NCBI GenBank assembly: GCA_021784205.1
Contig: JAJXTB010000047.1
Location: 1,524-17,117, forward strand
DNA: 15,594 bases
Direction of reading: 5' to 3'
DNA from: Actinomycetes bacterium
GTDB taxonomy: Bacteria > Actinomycetota > Acidimicrobiia > Acidimicrobiales > RAAP-2
This document shows, piece after piece, positions 1 through 6,436 of this stretch (position 1 is the first letter of the stretch; each line of letters starts with the position of its first letter). A program made the position numbers and the translations under genes. The notes under the pieces are model-generated. The model had not been told where the DNA came from and made no database searches. It was given only the letters and a program-made list of their open reading frames with translations.

Positions 1-2
1 TA

Positions 3-857
3 ACTGAGACCATTGGCACGCTGAGCGACGCGAGTTCGCTCTTCGTTGTCGCGGCCGGGCTCACCCTGGTCTTTGGCGCCATGCGCGTGATCAACCTGGC
101 GCACGGCACCTTCTACATGTACGGCGCCTTCGCCGTCACGACCTTCGCCGGCACGGCGAGCGGCCTGCGCTTCTGGGTGGCCATCGTGCTGGCCGCGCTG
201 GTGGTCGCCGTCCTCGGCGCCGTCGTCCAGCTTGGCGTGGTGCGCTTCGTCGTGGGTAAAGAGCCCCTCACCCAGCTGGTGGCCACCTTCGCCGTGCTCT
301 ACATCCTCGCCGACGTCGCGCTACACCTCTGGGGCAGTGGCGCACGGAACGTGTCGGCGCCGCTTGGCGTCTCGGGTACCTTCACCCTGGCGGGCGCGTA
401 CCTGCCGACCTACGACCTGGTGATCATCGGCCTCGCGGTCCTCGTGGGCGTGGTGCTCTGGCTGCTGCTCAGCCACAGCGCGATGGGCTGGATGATCCGG
501 GCGGCGGTGGACGACCCCGAGTTGCTCCAGTCCGGCGGTGTCAACCTGCGCCGACTGCACCTGGCGGTGTTCTCGGTCGGCGCCCTGCTCGCCGCCCTGG
601 CCGGTGCCATCGTGACCCCTCAGATCTCCATCGCGCCCGGGATGGACCAGTCGATCATCGTCTCATCGCTGCTGGTGGTGGTCATCGGCGGACTGGGCTC
701 TGTCGTCGGGACGGCGTTCGCGGCCTTGATCATCGGCATTGCCGACACCGTCGGCACCCTGGTCGACCCGGCGTGGGCGTCCACCTTCATGTACTTCGCC
801 GTCATCATCGTCCTCGTCGTGCGGCCCTGGGGGCTGTTCGGCACGCCGGAGCGCTGA
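3..857 (+). CDS. livH: Branched-chain amino acid/amide ABC transporter permease, LivH type (5' end outside window)
   Basis: Integral membrane permease of the hydrophobic amino acid/amide ABC importer family; it would pair with LivM to form the channel. The frame is open from base 3. The residues before the first ATG at 81 (ending LFVVAAGLTLVFGA) run smoothly into MRVINLAHGTFYMYGA, the conserved N-terminal LivH stretch, so ATG 81 is internal and the true start lies upstream of the window. Several hydrophobic segments follow. The C-terminal part has the LivH-like VVVIGGLGSVVGTAFAALIIG loop region and ends VVRPWGLFGTPER, as is usual for the family. It is the first visible gene of a four-gene operon, and the next start is two bases past its TGA. 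The substrate (leucine-type amino acids, amides or urea) cannot be decided, and the binding protein is not in the window. Confidence 0.93.
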   Translation, partial: TETIGTLSDASSLFVVAAGLTLVFGAMRVINLAHGTFYMYGAFAVTTFAGTASGLRFWVAIVLAALVVAVLGAVVQLGVVRFVVGKEPLTQLVATFAVLYILADVALHLWGSGARNVSAPLGVSGTFTLAGAYLPTYDLVIIGLAVLVGVVLWLLLSHSAMGWMIRAAVDDPELLQSGGVNLRRLHLAVFSVGALLAALAGAIVTPQISIAPGMDQSIIVSSLLVVVIGGLGSVVGTAFAALIIGIADTVGTLVDPAWASTFMYFAVIIVLVVRPWGLFGTPER

Positions 858-858
858 G

Positions 859-1932
859 ATGGCCCGCACGACTCCCCGCGACGCCGCCGTGGTGGCCACC
901 CTCGGCGTGCCGGCACCCGCGGGGCGGTGGTCACGCGTGTCGCTGCTCGGCCGGGCCGTCGCGCTCATCGCCTTCATCGCCGTCATCGTGGCGCTCGGCC
1001 TCACGCTCGCCCCGGCCAACGCGCTGGAGCTGCAGTACGCGGTGAGCCTCACGCTCTTTGCGGTGGCCACCAACCTCATTCTGGGCTTCGGCGGTCTCGT
1101 CTCCTTCGGCCAGGGCATCTTCTACGGCGTTGGTGCCTACACCGTCGCGTTGGGCTGGATGCACCACAGCTTCAACTTCACTGAGGCGATGATCCTCGCA
1201 CCCTTCTTCGGGGCCGCCGCAGCGGTTCCGCTCGGCATGCTCGCCCTGCGCACGCGCCGACTCTATTTCTCGCTGCTCACCTTGACCATGTCGCAGTTGG
1301 CCTACGTCATCGCGGAGAACCAGACCAACTTCACCGGGGGAACCAACGGGGTCTTCGGCGCGATGGTGCCCACGTGGCTGCTCAACCTGCACACCAGCTT
1401 CCTGTTCACCGCGGCGATCGTGACTGTTTCGATCGCGGTGCTGTGGAAGATCGTCCACTCGCCGTTCGGTCTCGTGCTGCGCGCCATCCGTGACAACCGC
1501 GAGCGCGTGGAGGCGCTCGGGGTCAACGTCTACGCCCACGAGCTCGCGGCCTTCGTCATCTCGGCGTTCTTCTGTTCGCTCGCCGGCTCGCTCTTCGTCG
1601 TCTACAGCCAGTCGTCCTATCCCGAGATCCTCAACTGGACCGCTTCGGGGGTGCCGGTCTTCATGGCGGTGATCGGTGGGATGTACAACTTCTTCGGGCC
1701 CGTGGTCGGGGCCTTCGTCTACGAGTTCGCCAACCACTACCTCATTGAGTACACCCAGGACTGGCAGCTGGTCATCGGCGTCGTCCTGCTCGCGATCGTG
1801 CTGCTGCGCCCCGATGGTCTCGCCGGCAGTCTCGGTTCGCTTCGCGCGTGGCTGCGGCGGCGCCGCCAGCGGGCCGGCGATGTGCCGGCGACGGCCGCGG
1901 CGACAACCGACGACGCGGGGGGCCGGCCGTGA
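859..1932 (+). CDS. livM: Branched-chain amino acid/amide ABC transporter permease, LivM type
   Basis: Second membrane permease of the importer, 357 residues from ATG 859. The frame stays open further upstream, but 859 is preferred because it sits just after the livH stop (TGAGATG), has a GGAG element about seven bases upstream, and gives a normal family length. After a polar N-terminus of about 30 residues come repeated hydrophobic helices. The LivM hallmark LVSFGQGIFYGVGAYTVALG lies near residues 85-104, and the cytoplasmic loop GLVLRAIRDNRERVEALGVN is the EAA-like segment that contacts the ATPases. The stretch MAVIGGMYNFFGPVVGAFVY is also typical. The C-terminus is an Arg-rich tail followed by an Ala/Thr-rich end, probably cytoplasmic and not conserved. 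The last bases overlap the livG start (GTGA), suggesting translational coupling. Confidence 0.95.
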   Translation: MARTTPRDAAVVATLGVPAPAGRWSRVSLLGRAVALIAFIAVIVALGLTLAPANALELQYAVSLTLFAVATNLILGFGGLVSFGQGIFYGVGAYTVALGWMHHSFNFTEAMILAPFFGAAAAVPLGMLALRTRRLYFSLLTLTMSQLAYVIAENQTNFTGGTNGVFGAMVPTWLLNLHTSFLFTAAIVTVSIAVLWKIVHSPFGLVLRAIRDNRERVEALGVNVYAHELAAFVISAFFCSLAGSLFVVYSQSSYPEILNWTASGVPVFMAVIGGMYNFFGPVVGAFVYEFANHYLIEYTQDWQLVIGVVLLAIVLLRPDGLAGSLGSLRAWLRRRRQRAGDVPATAAATTDDAGGRP

Positions 1933-2699
1933 GCGACACCATCCTGTCCGTGCAGGGCCTCGTGCGCGACTTCGGGGGGTTCCGGGCCGTGAACAACGTC
2001 GACCTCGCGGTCGAACGCGGAACCATTCACGCAGTCATCGGTCCCAATGGCGCGGGCAAGAGCACCCTGTTCAAGTTGATCACGGGCTCGTTGCGTCCCA
2101 CGAAGGGCCGCATCGTACTCGACGGCCACTCCGTCGGCGGGCGGCGCCCCCACGTGATCGCGACCCGGGGCCTGGTGCAGGTCTTCCAGCTGTCGAGCAT
2201 CTGTGCCCGCCTCACGGTCGCCGAGTCGGTGGCTCTCGGAATCATCGCCCACCGGCACCGCACCCTTGACGTCTTCAGCAGCTATCACCGGCGCGCTCTC
2301 GTCCAGGCAACCGTCGTCCTCGAGCAGGTCGGGCTCGCCAGCCAGGCGACGACTATCGCGGGCACGCTCTCGCACGGCGACCAGCGCGCCTTGGAGATCG
2401 CCATGGCCCTCGCCATCTCGCCGCGCGTCCTGTTGCTCGACGAGCCCACCGCCGGCATGTCGCCGGCCGAGACCGCGGTCATCGCCCAACTCGTCGCGAG
2501 CGAGGCGCGTAGCCGCGGCATCACCGTCCTGCTCTCGGAGCACGACATGGACGTGGTGTTCGGAATCTCGGATCACGTCACTGTCTTGCACCAGGGTCAG
2601 GTCATCGCCGAGGGTACGCCCGAGGCGGTGCGCGCACATCCCGAGGTGATGTCCATCTACCTCGGCCGCTCGGCCGACCGCACCGAGGAGATCGCATGA
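1929..2699 (+). CDS. livG: ABC transporter ATP-binding protein, LivG type
   Basis: Cytoplasmic ATPase of the importer, 256 residues from GTG 1929, which overlaps the livM stop by GTGA. An upstream in-frame start at 1848 would add an Arg-rich extension read from livM, so it was not chosen. Walker A is GPNGAGKST (residues 38-46), the signature is LSHGDQR (147-153), Walker B is VLLLDE (167-172), and the switch histidine is in SEHDMD (H205). The helical region between residues 80 and 130 (GLVQVFQLSSICARLTVAES) is typical of LivG. LSHGDQR in place of the commoner LSYGQQR occurs in LivG-like ATPases of amide and amino acid systems. It works as a heterodimer with LivF. Confidence 0.95.
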   Translation: MSDTILSVQGLVRDFGGFRAVNNVDLAVERGTIHAVIGPNGAGKSTLFKLITGSLRPTKGRIVLDGHSVGGRRPHVIATRGLVQVFQLSSICARLTVAESVALGIIAHRHRTLDVFSSYHRRALVQATVVLEQVGLASQATTIAGTLSHGDQRALEIAMALAISPRVLLLDEPTAGMSPAETAVIAQLVASEARSRGITVLLSEHDMDVVFGISDHVTVLHQGQVIAEGTPEAVRAHPEVMSIYLGRSADRTEEIA

Positions 2700-3436
2700 G
2701 GCTCGAGGTCCGCGACGTCCACAGTTACTACGGGGCGAGCCACATCCTTCAGGGGGTGTCACTCACCGTCGAGCCGGGCGAGGTGGTGGCGCTGCTCGGC
2801 CGTAACGGTGCGGGCAAGACCACGCTGATGCGCAGCATCGTCGGGCTGGTACGCCCCCGATCGGGATCAGTCCAGATCGACGGCGTCGAACTCACGGGTG
2901 CGCCCACGTTTCGGGCGGCTCGATCGGGACTGGCGTTCCTGCCTAGCGGCCGCCGCGTCTTTTCCAGCCTGAGCGTGGCCGAGAACCTCGAAGTCGCGCG
3001 GCGCTCGTGTCCGCGTCGCACCGGTGCCTGGAACGTCGAGCGTATCTACGGGCTCTTCCCCAAGCTCGAGCAAATCAGCCGGCGCACGGCGGGCCACCTG
3101 TCGGGTGGCGAGCAACAGATGCTCAAGATCGGCCGTGCCCTCATCACCAACCCGGAGATGTTGCTCCTCGACGAACCCACCGAGGGTCTGGCACCCGCCG
3201 TGGTCGACGAGCTGGGGGAGTGGATCGACCTCTTGGCGCGCGAGAACTTGAGCATCCTGCTGGCCGAGCAGAGCGCCACCTTTGCCCGGGCTCACTCCTC
3301 GCGCGGCTACTTGCTCGAAAAGGGCCGGATCCGCTTCGAGGGCACGATGGATCGCATTTGGGATTCACCCGAGCTGCGCAGCGCACTGGGCATCGCGGCG
3401 CGAACGGCGCCCGAGGAAGGTTCAGCCGACCGCTGA
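2696..3436 (+). CDS. livF: ABC transporter ATP-binding protein, LivF type
   Basis: Second ATPase of the importer, 246 residues. The ATG at 2696 overlaps the livG stop (ATGA) and has a good ribosome-binding site (GAGGAG) just upstream. Walker A is GRNGAGKTT (residues 35-43), the signature is LSGGEQQ (135-141), Walker B is MLLLDE (155-160), followed by PTEGLAP. The LivF-type AEQSA stretch near residue 190 stands in place of a switch histidine, and RGYLLEKGRI follows, as is usual in this subfamily. Length and motif order are normal. This is the last gene of the operon. A 6-bp inverted repeat at 3421-3437 overlaps the stop codon but has no T-tract, so the terminator is uncertain. Confidence 0.95.
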   Translation: MRLEVRDVHSYYGASHILQGVSLTVEPGEVVALLGRNGAGKTTLMRSIVGLVRPRSGSVQIDGVELTGAPTFRAARSGLAFLPSGRRVFSSLSVAENLEVARRSCPRRTGAWNVERIYGLFPKLEQISRRTAGHLSGGEQQMLKIGRALITNPEMLLLDEPTEGLAPAVVDELGEWIDLLARENLSILLAEQSATFARAHSSRGYLLEKGRIRFEGTMDRIWDSPELRSALGIAARTAPEEGSADR

Positions 3437-3946
3437 ATCTCGACGAGGACGATCATGGCCGTCATTCGACGGCGCCCGGGACTCGGCAGCGAGCAGCGAC
3501 GCAACGCACGACGCGATGTCAAACACGACGATGTGCCGCCCGACAGCGGGCAAGGGCCTCACCGGCGGCGTTGCTGCCTGTGGCGTTCTTGCGAATCTCG
3601 ACGGACCACGCCCCCAGTGGTGAGTTATCCATTAATGATTTCTATTTCGTAGCGATGAAGAATCAATTTGAGGTCTGATTCGACACGCCGTAACTTCAAG
3701 GCGTGGATGCTCGCGCGAGCGCTGCGACCGTGCAGATGCCAGTCAAGGACAGGCCTTGACCGCTCAGACCCATCGTCGAGGCCCGTCATCGCGATCGAAG
3801 TCGGTTGCCCACATCGGTCGTAATTGGAACGACGTGGCCCACGGACCTGACGAGTTCAGGATCACTGACGAAGACGCCGTGAATTTACGCACGACGTCAA
3901 CACGCCCACATCGATTGACCACTGCTTCACCACCGAGGAGGAAAAC
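3437..3946. other. Intergenic region with four inverted repeats
   Basis: About 500 bp without a convincing gene. Bases 3618-3682 are visibly AT-richer than the surroundings. Four dyads follow in order: GAATCA/TGATTC (3660-3681, loop 10), CACGCC/GGCGTG (3684-3705, loop 10), the 12-bp palindrome GCTCGCGCGAGC (3709-3720), and GTCAAGG/CCTTGAC (3742-3760, loop 5). A TTG-initiated 64-codon frame (3756-3950) has an AAGGA element six bases upstream and overlaps the next gene by ATGA; its product resembles nothing I know, so it is not called as a gene. Frames in the first 180 bases look like Arg-rich shadow translations. Confidence 0.5.
3660..3760. repeat. Cluster of four inverted repeats
   Basis: Four non-overlapping perfect dyads lie within 101 bases: 6-bp arms at 3660-3665/3676-3681, 6-bp arms at 3684-3689/3700-3705, a 12-bp palindrome at 3709-3720, and 7-bp arms at 3742-3748/3754-3760. 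They lie between livF and the membrane protein gene at 3947, so they could form a structured leader RNA, a terminator array for the liv operon, or protein-binding sites. None is followed by a T-run on the plus strand. Function is unassigned. Confidence 0.5.
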
Positions 3947-4504
3947 ATGACCCGTCGAGCGTTCTACTGGCCCATCTTGATCATTGGTGTTCTCTTCATT
4001 GTCTTGCCGCTTGCCATATCGATGCCATCGAAGACCAGCGCGGGACAGCGAATGCTCAGTAGTTTTCATCCGATAATGCAGCGCGCCAACGTCAACACGA
4101 CCGTGGACTACTACAACAAGACGTTCGTGCCGCTCAAGCAAGTGGCCGTCGGAGGCGTTGCCGCAGCTGGTGAGACGAACTCGATGATGTCGGGCATCGC
4201 GACGGCGATGCACATGACGCCAGCGCAATTGAGTCAGTACTTCGGCGAGAAGTACCCCGCCATGGCCGGCCTTCTCGGGAGCTTTCCCACGATGACACCG
4301 GTCTTTTCTCGGGTGTCACCTGGTCTCGCCTTCTATGAGCCGCTGGTGATGACCATGAAGGCCAACGTTGACAACTACGCCCAGGTCGACAGCCTTCCCA
4401 ACTTCAACCTGTTCACCTGGTTCTTCGTTGTACCGGGTGTCCTGCTCGTCATCTTGTCGCTTCTGGGTTTGGGCCTCTTCTCGCGGAAACGGATCACCGC
4501 GTAA
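3947..4504 (+). CDS. Unrecognised membrane-anchored protein with extracytoplasmic domain, 185 aa
   Basis: The start ATG 3947 has a strong ribosome-binding site (GAGGAGG about seven bases upstream). A short basic N-terminus (MTRR) precedes a hydrophobic segment at about residues 7-25 (YWPILIIGVLFIVLPLAIS). A central polar region of about 130 residues follows, and a second hydrophobic segment at about 158-179 ends in SRKRITA. With a positive charge at both ends, both termini are probably cytoplasmic and the middle outside. The central part has Ala/Met-rich helical stretches (MTPAQLSQYFGEKYPAMAGLLG) and several aromatic residues. I recognise no catalytic motif or named family; it resembles hypothetical two-helix membrane proteins of actinobacteria. 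Codon use is less GC-biased than in the liv genes. It is monocistronic, preceded by a dyad-rich leader. Confidence 0.8.
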   Translation: MTRRAFYWPILIIGVLFIVLPLAISMPSKTSAGQRMLSSFHPIMQRANVNTTVDYYNKTFVPLKQVAVGGVAAAGETNSMMSGIATAMHMTPAQLSQYFGEKYPAMAGLLGSFPTMTPVFSRVSPGLAFYEPLVMTMKANVDNYAQVDSLPNFNLFTWFFVVPGVLLVILSLLGLGLFSRKRITA

Positions 4505-4786
4505 GCGTCGACGGGCGACGACCTGGTCGATTGGTGGGTCAGAATCCGACCAAACCTGGCCTCGACCGTCACCTCGTTCGCCGAGGGGACGCACCGACTG
4601 TGTCGTACAGCTGTTCCATAGCGCGGGACTCCCAAAGCATCTGGCCCCCTTTGTCCACTTGGGACAAGGTTGGAACCGATCTGGGTGTCAAGCAAGTCCT
4701 GACACAGTGTCAAGGATGTGTCGAAGCAGTGTGAAGAATGTCCCGGTGTAGTTCTGTCAAGGAACTACCGGAACCTCACACGTTCT
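4505..4786. other. Intergenic region with short repeats and hairpins
   Basis: No convincing gene. It contains an inverted repeat TTGTCC/GGACAA (4651-4667), a GTGTCA/TGACAC dyad (4685-4705), two copies of TGTCAAGGA (4708-4716 and 4755-4763), and an imperfect hairpin at 4743-4771. Short frames cross it in several phases, but none has a recognisable product or a good start signal. The repeats resemble subterminal binding sites of a mobile element, but no transposase is present. Confidence 0.45.
4743..4771 (-). terminator. Possible terminator hairpin downstream of tRNA-Lys
   Basis: CCGG (4743-4746) and TAGTTC (4749-4754) pair with CCGG (4768-4771) and GAACTA (4762-4767), giving ten base pairs with a two-base bulge and a seven-base loop. 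It lies 16 bases past the tRNA 3' end on the minus strand. No clear T-tract follows, so it may equally be part of the local repeat cluster. Confidence 0.35.
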
Positions 4787-4862
4787 TGGTGGGCCGCCCG
4801 GGTCTCGATCCCGGCACCTTGGGATTAAAAGTCCCCTGCTCTTCCCGATGAGCTAGCGGCCC
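4787..4862 (-). tRNA. tRNA-Lys, anticodon TTT, CCA encoded
   Basis: The minus strand folds into a 76-base cloverleaf. The acceptor stem GGGCCGC/GCGGCCC is seven perfect pairs, the D arm is GCTC-ATCGGGAA-GAGC, and the anticodon loop CTTTTAA gives anticodon TTT (Lys, AAA/AAG). The variable loop is five bases, the T stem is CCGGG/CCCGG, the discriminator is A, and CCA is encoded. The first anticodon-stem pair (27-43) is a G-A mismatch. The T-loop reads ATCGAGA, with A where nearly all elongator tRNAs have T54. Everything else is canonical, so the gene is probably functional. Confidence 0.95.
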
Positions 4863-5266
4863 GGTGGATGGAGAGTTGCATTGGAAAATGCTCGATCCCC
4901 GGACCACTTAGGTTAGCCGAGGCTGATCGCCAGTGAATTCGTAGTGGCACGCCAGGAGCGGCGACCTCGTCGCCGATTCTGTGGCTGAATCGCCGCACGA
5001 AAGGCTTATAAAACACGCAGCAGGCGAGGCAAGTGTGTTTCGAAACACCGGCTCTAAAACGACCGCTTCGCCGCCGTGAACGAATCGGTCCTCGATCTGC
5101 CAAGCCGCTTGGAAACACCACGACGTGGCAGTCTGGAAATCGAGGTACGTGGCCCCGAAACCGAAGTGGTATCGAGACGTCGTGATCCGAGCAACCCGCA
5201 GGCGGATCTAGCGGTTCGAGGAACTTGACTTGCCACTACGCCGACAACGTTGCACCACGAAGGGTC
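4863..5266. other. Intergenic region, no convincing gene
   Basis: Apart from the tRNA promoter candidate there is little structure. One plus-strand frame from GTG 5076 to TGA 5228 (50 codons, product beginning VNESVLDLPSRLETP) has third-position GC bias in its first part but no ribosome-binding site and no known relative. It may be a decayed fragment or chance. Confidence 0.4.
4910..4915 (-). promoter_or_regulatory. Candidate -10 box of the tRNA-Lys promoter
   Basis: The minus strand reads TAACCT here, about 48 bases before the mature tRNA 5' end, with TTCACT 16 bases further upstream as a weak -35. The same TAACCT hexamer serves as the -10 in front of proC and probably sodN. Confidence 0.35.
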
Positions 5267-5272
5267 TAAGTT
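5267..5272 (+). promoter_or_regulatory. Leaderless -10 box (TAAGTT) before ATG 5279
   Basis: TAAGTT fits TANNNT and is separated by exactly six bases from ATG 5279. The same spacing occurs before five other starts in this window, which supports transcription starting at the initiation codon. Confidence 0.55.
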
Positions 5273-5278
5273 TCCGCC

Positions 5279-5730
5279 ATGGGTCCGAACGCTCGGGGCT
5301 CGAGGTTGTTGCTGCTTCTCCTCGTATCGATAACGGCATCCATTCTGCCGATGACCGTTGCAGCGGTGGTTGGAGCCGACGCCGCGGACACGGCTCTCGC
5401 GATGGTCACTCCGCGTCCCATGGCGGTAACACCAGTGGGCGTTCTCTACGTTGCCAGCGGTCAAGAGTTGTTTCGCCTACACGGTCGAACCTTCGCACCC
5501 GTCGCTCGAGCGGCACGAGTCATCCGCAGTGTCGTAGCCCCCAGCGACAGCTCGATCTTCGTCGGCGAGCCAGGTTTGGTGCAGCGAGTAGCGCCGGACG
5601 GCACGGTGACGAGATCCTGCGCGTGAGTCTTATTGGCTTGGGTCAGGGTCCCCGAGGGTCGATCTACGTGGTTAGCAGCGGAGCGGTCGACTGTCTGGTC
5701 GGACATCGACTGGTCCCTGTTATTCGTGCG
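5279..5730 (+). pseudogene. Frameshifted secreted beta-propeller/NHL-like protein remnant
   Basis: From ATG 5279 the product starts with a clear signal peptide: a basic n-region (MGPNARGSR), a hydrophobic core (LLLLLLVSITASILP) and a small-residue region around residues 25-35. Propeller-like sequence follows (RPMAVTPVGVLYVASGQELFRL, then SSIFVGEPGLVQRVAPDGTVT). The frame stops at 5626 after 115 residues. Adding one G near base 5617 would continue it as GTVTEILRVSLIGLGQGPRG and SIYVVSSGAVDCLVGHRLVPV, which keeps the same style of repeated strand plus VYV/IYV motifs. I therefore infer a one-base deletion and then further decay after about 5730. It has a leaderless-type promoter, so the truncated N-terminal part could still be made. 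NHL or SMP-30-like family membership is a guess from pattern. Confidence 0.45.
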
Positions 5731-5929
5731 TCCCAGTTCGTGGATCGTCACGCTCTGGGTCCACCAGTAATGCGGCGCCGAGTTCGATTGCAGTGCCTCG
5801 CGTGTTGACAGAAGGACAGACTCCGAGTTCTGCTCCATCGGGCCGGTCTGTGACAGCGGCCGCACTGCTGTGCGAACGGCGTTTGCCGAAGGCGGATGAA
5901 CCGACCATATTTGCACGCGAGCAATTGCC

Positions 5930-6436
5930 TTACTCGGTGCAGATCTTCTCGAGCTTTTCAAGACTGGCCCTCATTGATTCAAGCACCGAATTACTTCCGT
6001 TGATCCACACCCCACCATCAAGAAGAAGTTCGTCAGGAATCGGGCCATAGTCAAAGACTTCGGTGACTACGGTGGCGTGTTCACCGTCTGGGATAAGGAT
6101 GTAGCCCCAGCGGTAGCCTGCTGGCGTACCGACTAAGGAGGGATCATTGCCTTCAGTCCGAGAAGGGTCTCCAGGAGCCGGTGTCCAAAAGATGCGCCGA
6201 TCTGGCTCAAACGCCACCACATGGTTGATCATGAGGTAATCGTCGCCAAGACGATGCATCTTCATAGTGAAGGTGTCACCCACGCGCGAGACGGGAAGGT
6301 CGTCGACGGCTCCCCGGAGCATGTCGGATCCGTCGAAATCCTTGTGGCGTCGGGGATCCGCCAAGATTTTGAAGATGACGGCGGCAGGTGCGTCGATTCT
6401 GCGAGAAGTTTCGATCCGTTTGTTTTCGGTAGCCAT
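5930..6436 (-). CDS. SRPBCC (START/Bet v 1-like) family protein, 168 aa
   Basis: Small soluble protein predicted to bind a hydrophobic ligand in a helix-grip fold; members act in polyketide cyclisation, lipid binding or unknown roles. The N-terminal pattern RIETSRRIDAPAAVIFKILADPRRHKDFDGS is the family hallmark (strand, then Ala-Pro, then the helix with a DP..H..FDGS turn). It is followed by DTFTMKMHR, INHVVAFEPDRRIFWTPAP and the paired strands GYRWGYILIPD and TVVTEVFDYG. The protein ends in a long amphipathic helix (SNSVLESMRASLEKLEKI). The start is supported by AAGGA about eight bases upstream. Length is normal. It stands alone on the minus strand, in DNA of somewhat lower GC than the liv genes. 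No substrate can be named. Confidence 0.88.
   Translation of the reverse strand: MATENKRIETSRRIDAPAAVIFKILADPRRHKDFDGSDMLRGAVDDLPVSRVGDTFTMKMHRLGDDYLMINHVVAFEPDRRIFWTPAPGDPSRTEGNDPSLVGTPAGYRWGYILIPDGEHATVVTEVFDYGPIPDELLLDGGVWINGSNSVLESMRASLEKLEKICTE

Noticed and set aside
739..858. Longer upstream start for livM (in-frame ATG 739)
   Set aside because: It would overlap livH by more than 100 bases and add a Ser/Arg/Pro-rich segment that is a shadow translation of livH. ATG 859 has normal operon spacing.
931..1737. 268-codon minus-strand open frame opposite livM
   Set aside because: Composition dominated by Glu, Arg, Asp, His and Gly; no family pattern, and it lies wholly inside a convincing permease gene.
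3421..3437. TTCAGC/GCTGAA inverted repeat as the liv operon terminator
   Set aside because: Only six pairs, overlapping the stop codon and not followed by a T-tract; too weak to call.
3455..3652. Short open frame after livF (MAVIRRRPGLGSEQ)
   Set aside because: Arg-rich, no ribosome-binding site, no conserved pattern, and it ends in the AT-rich patch.
4825..5121. Minus-strand frame of 98 codons overlapping the tRNA
   Set aside because: It runs into the tRNA-Lys gene and has no recognisable product.
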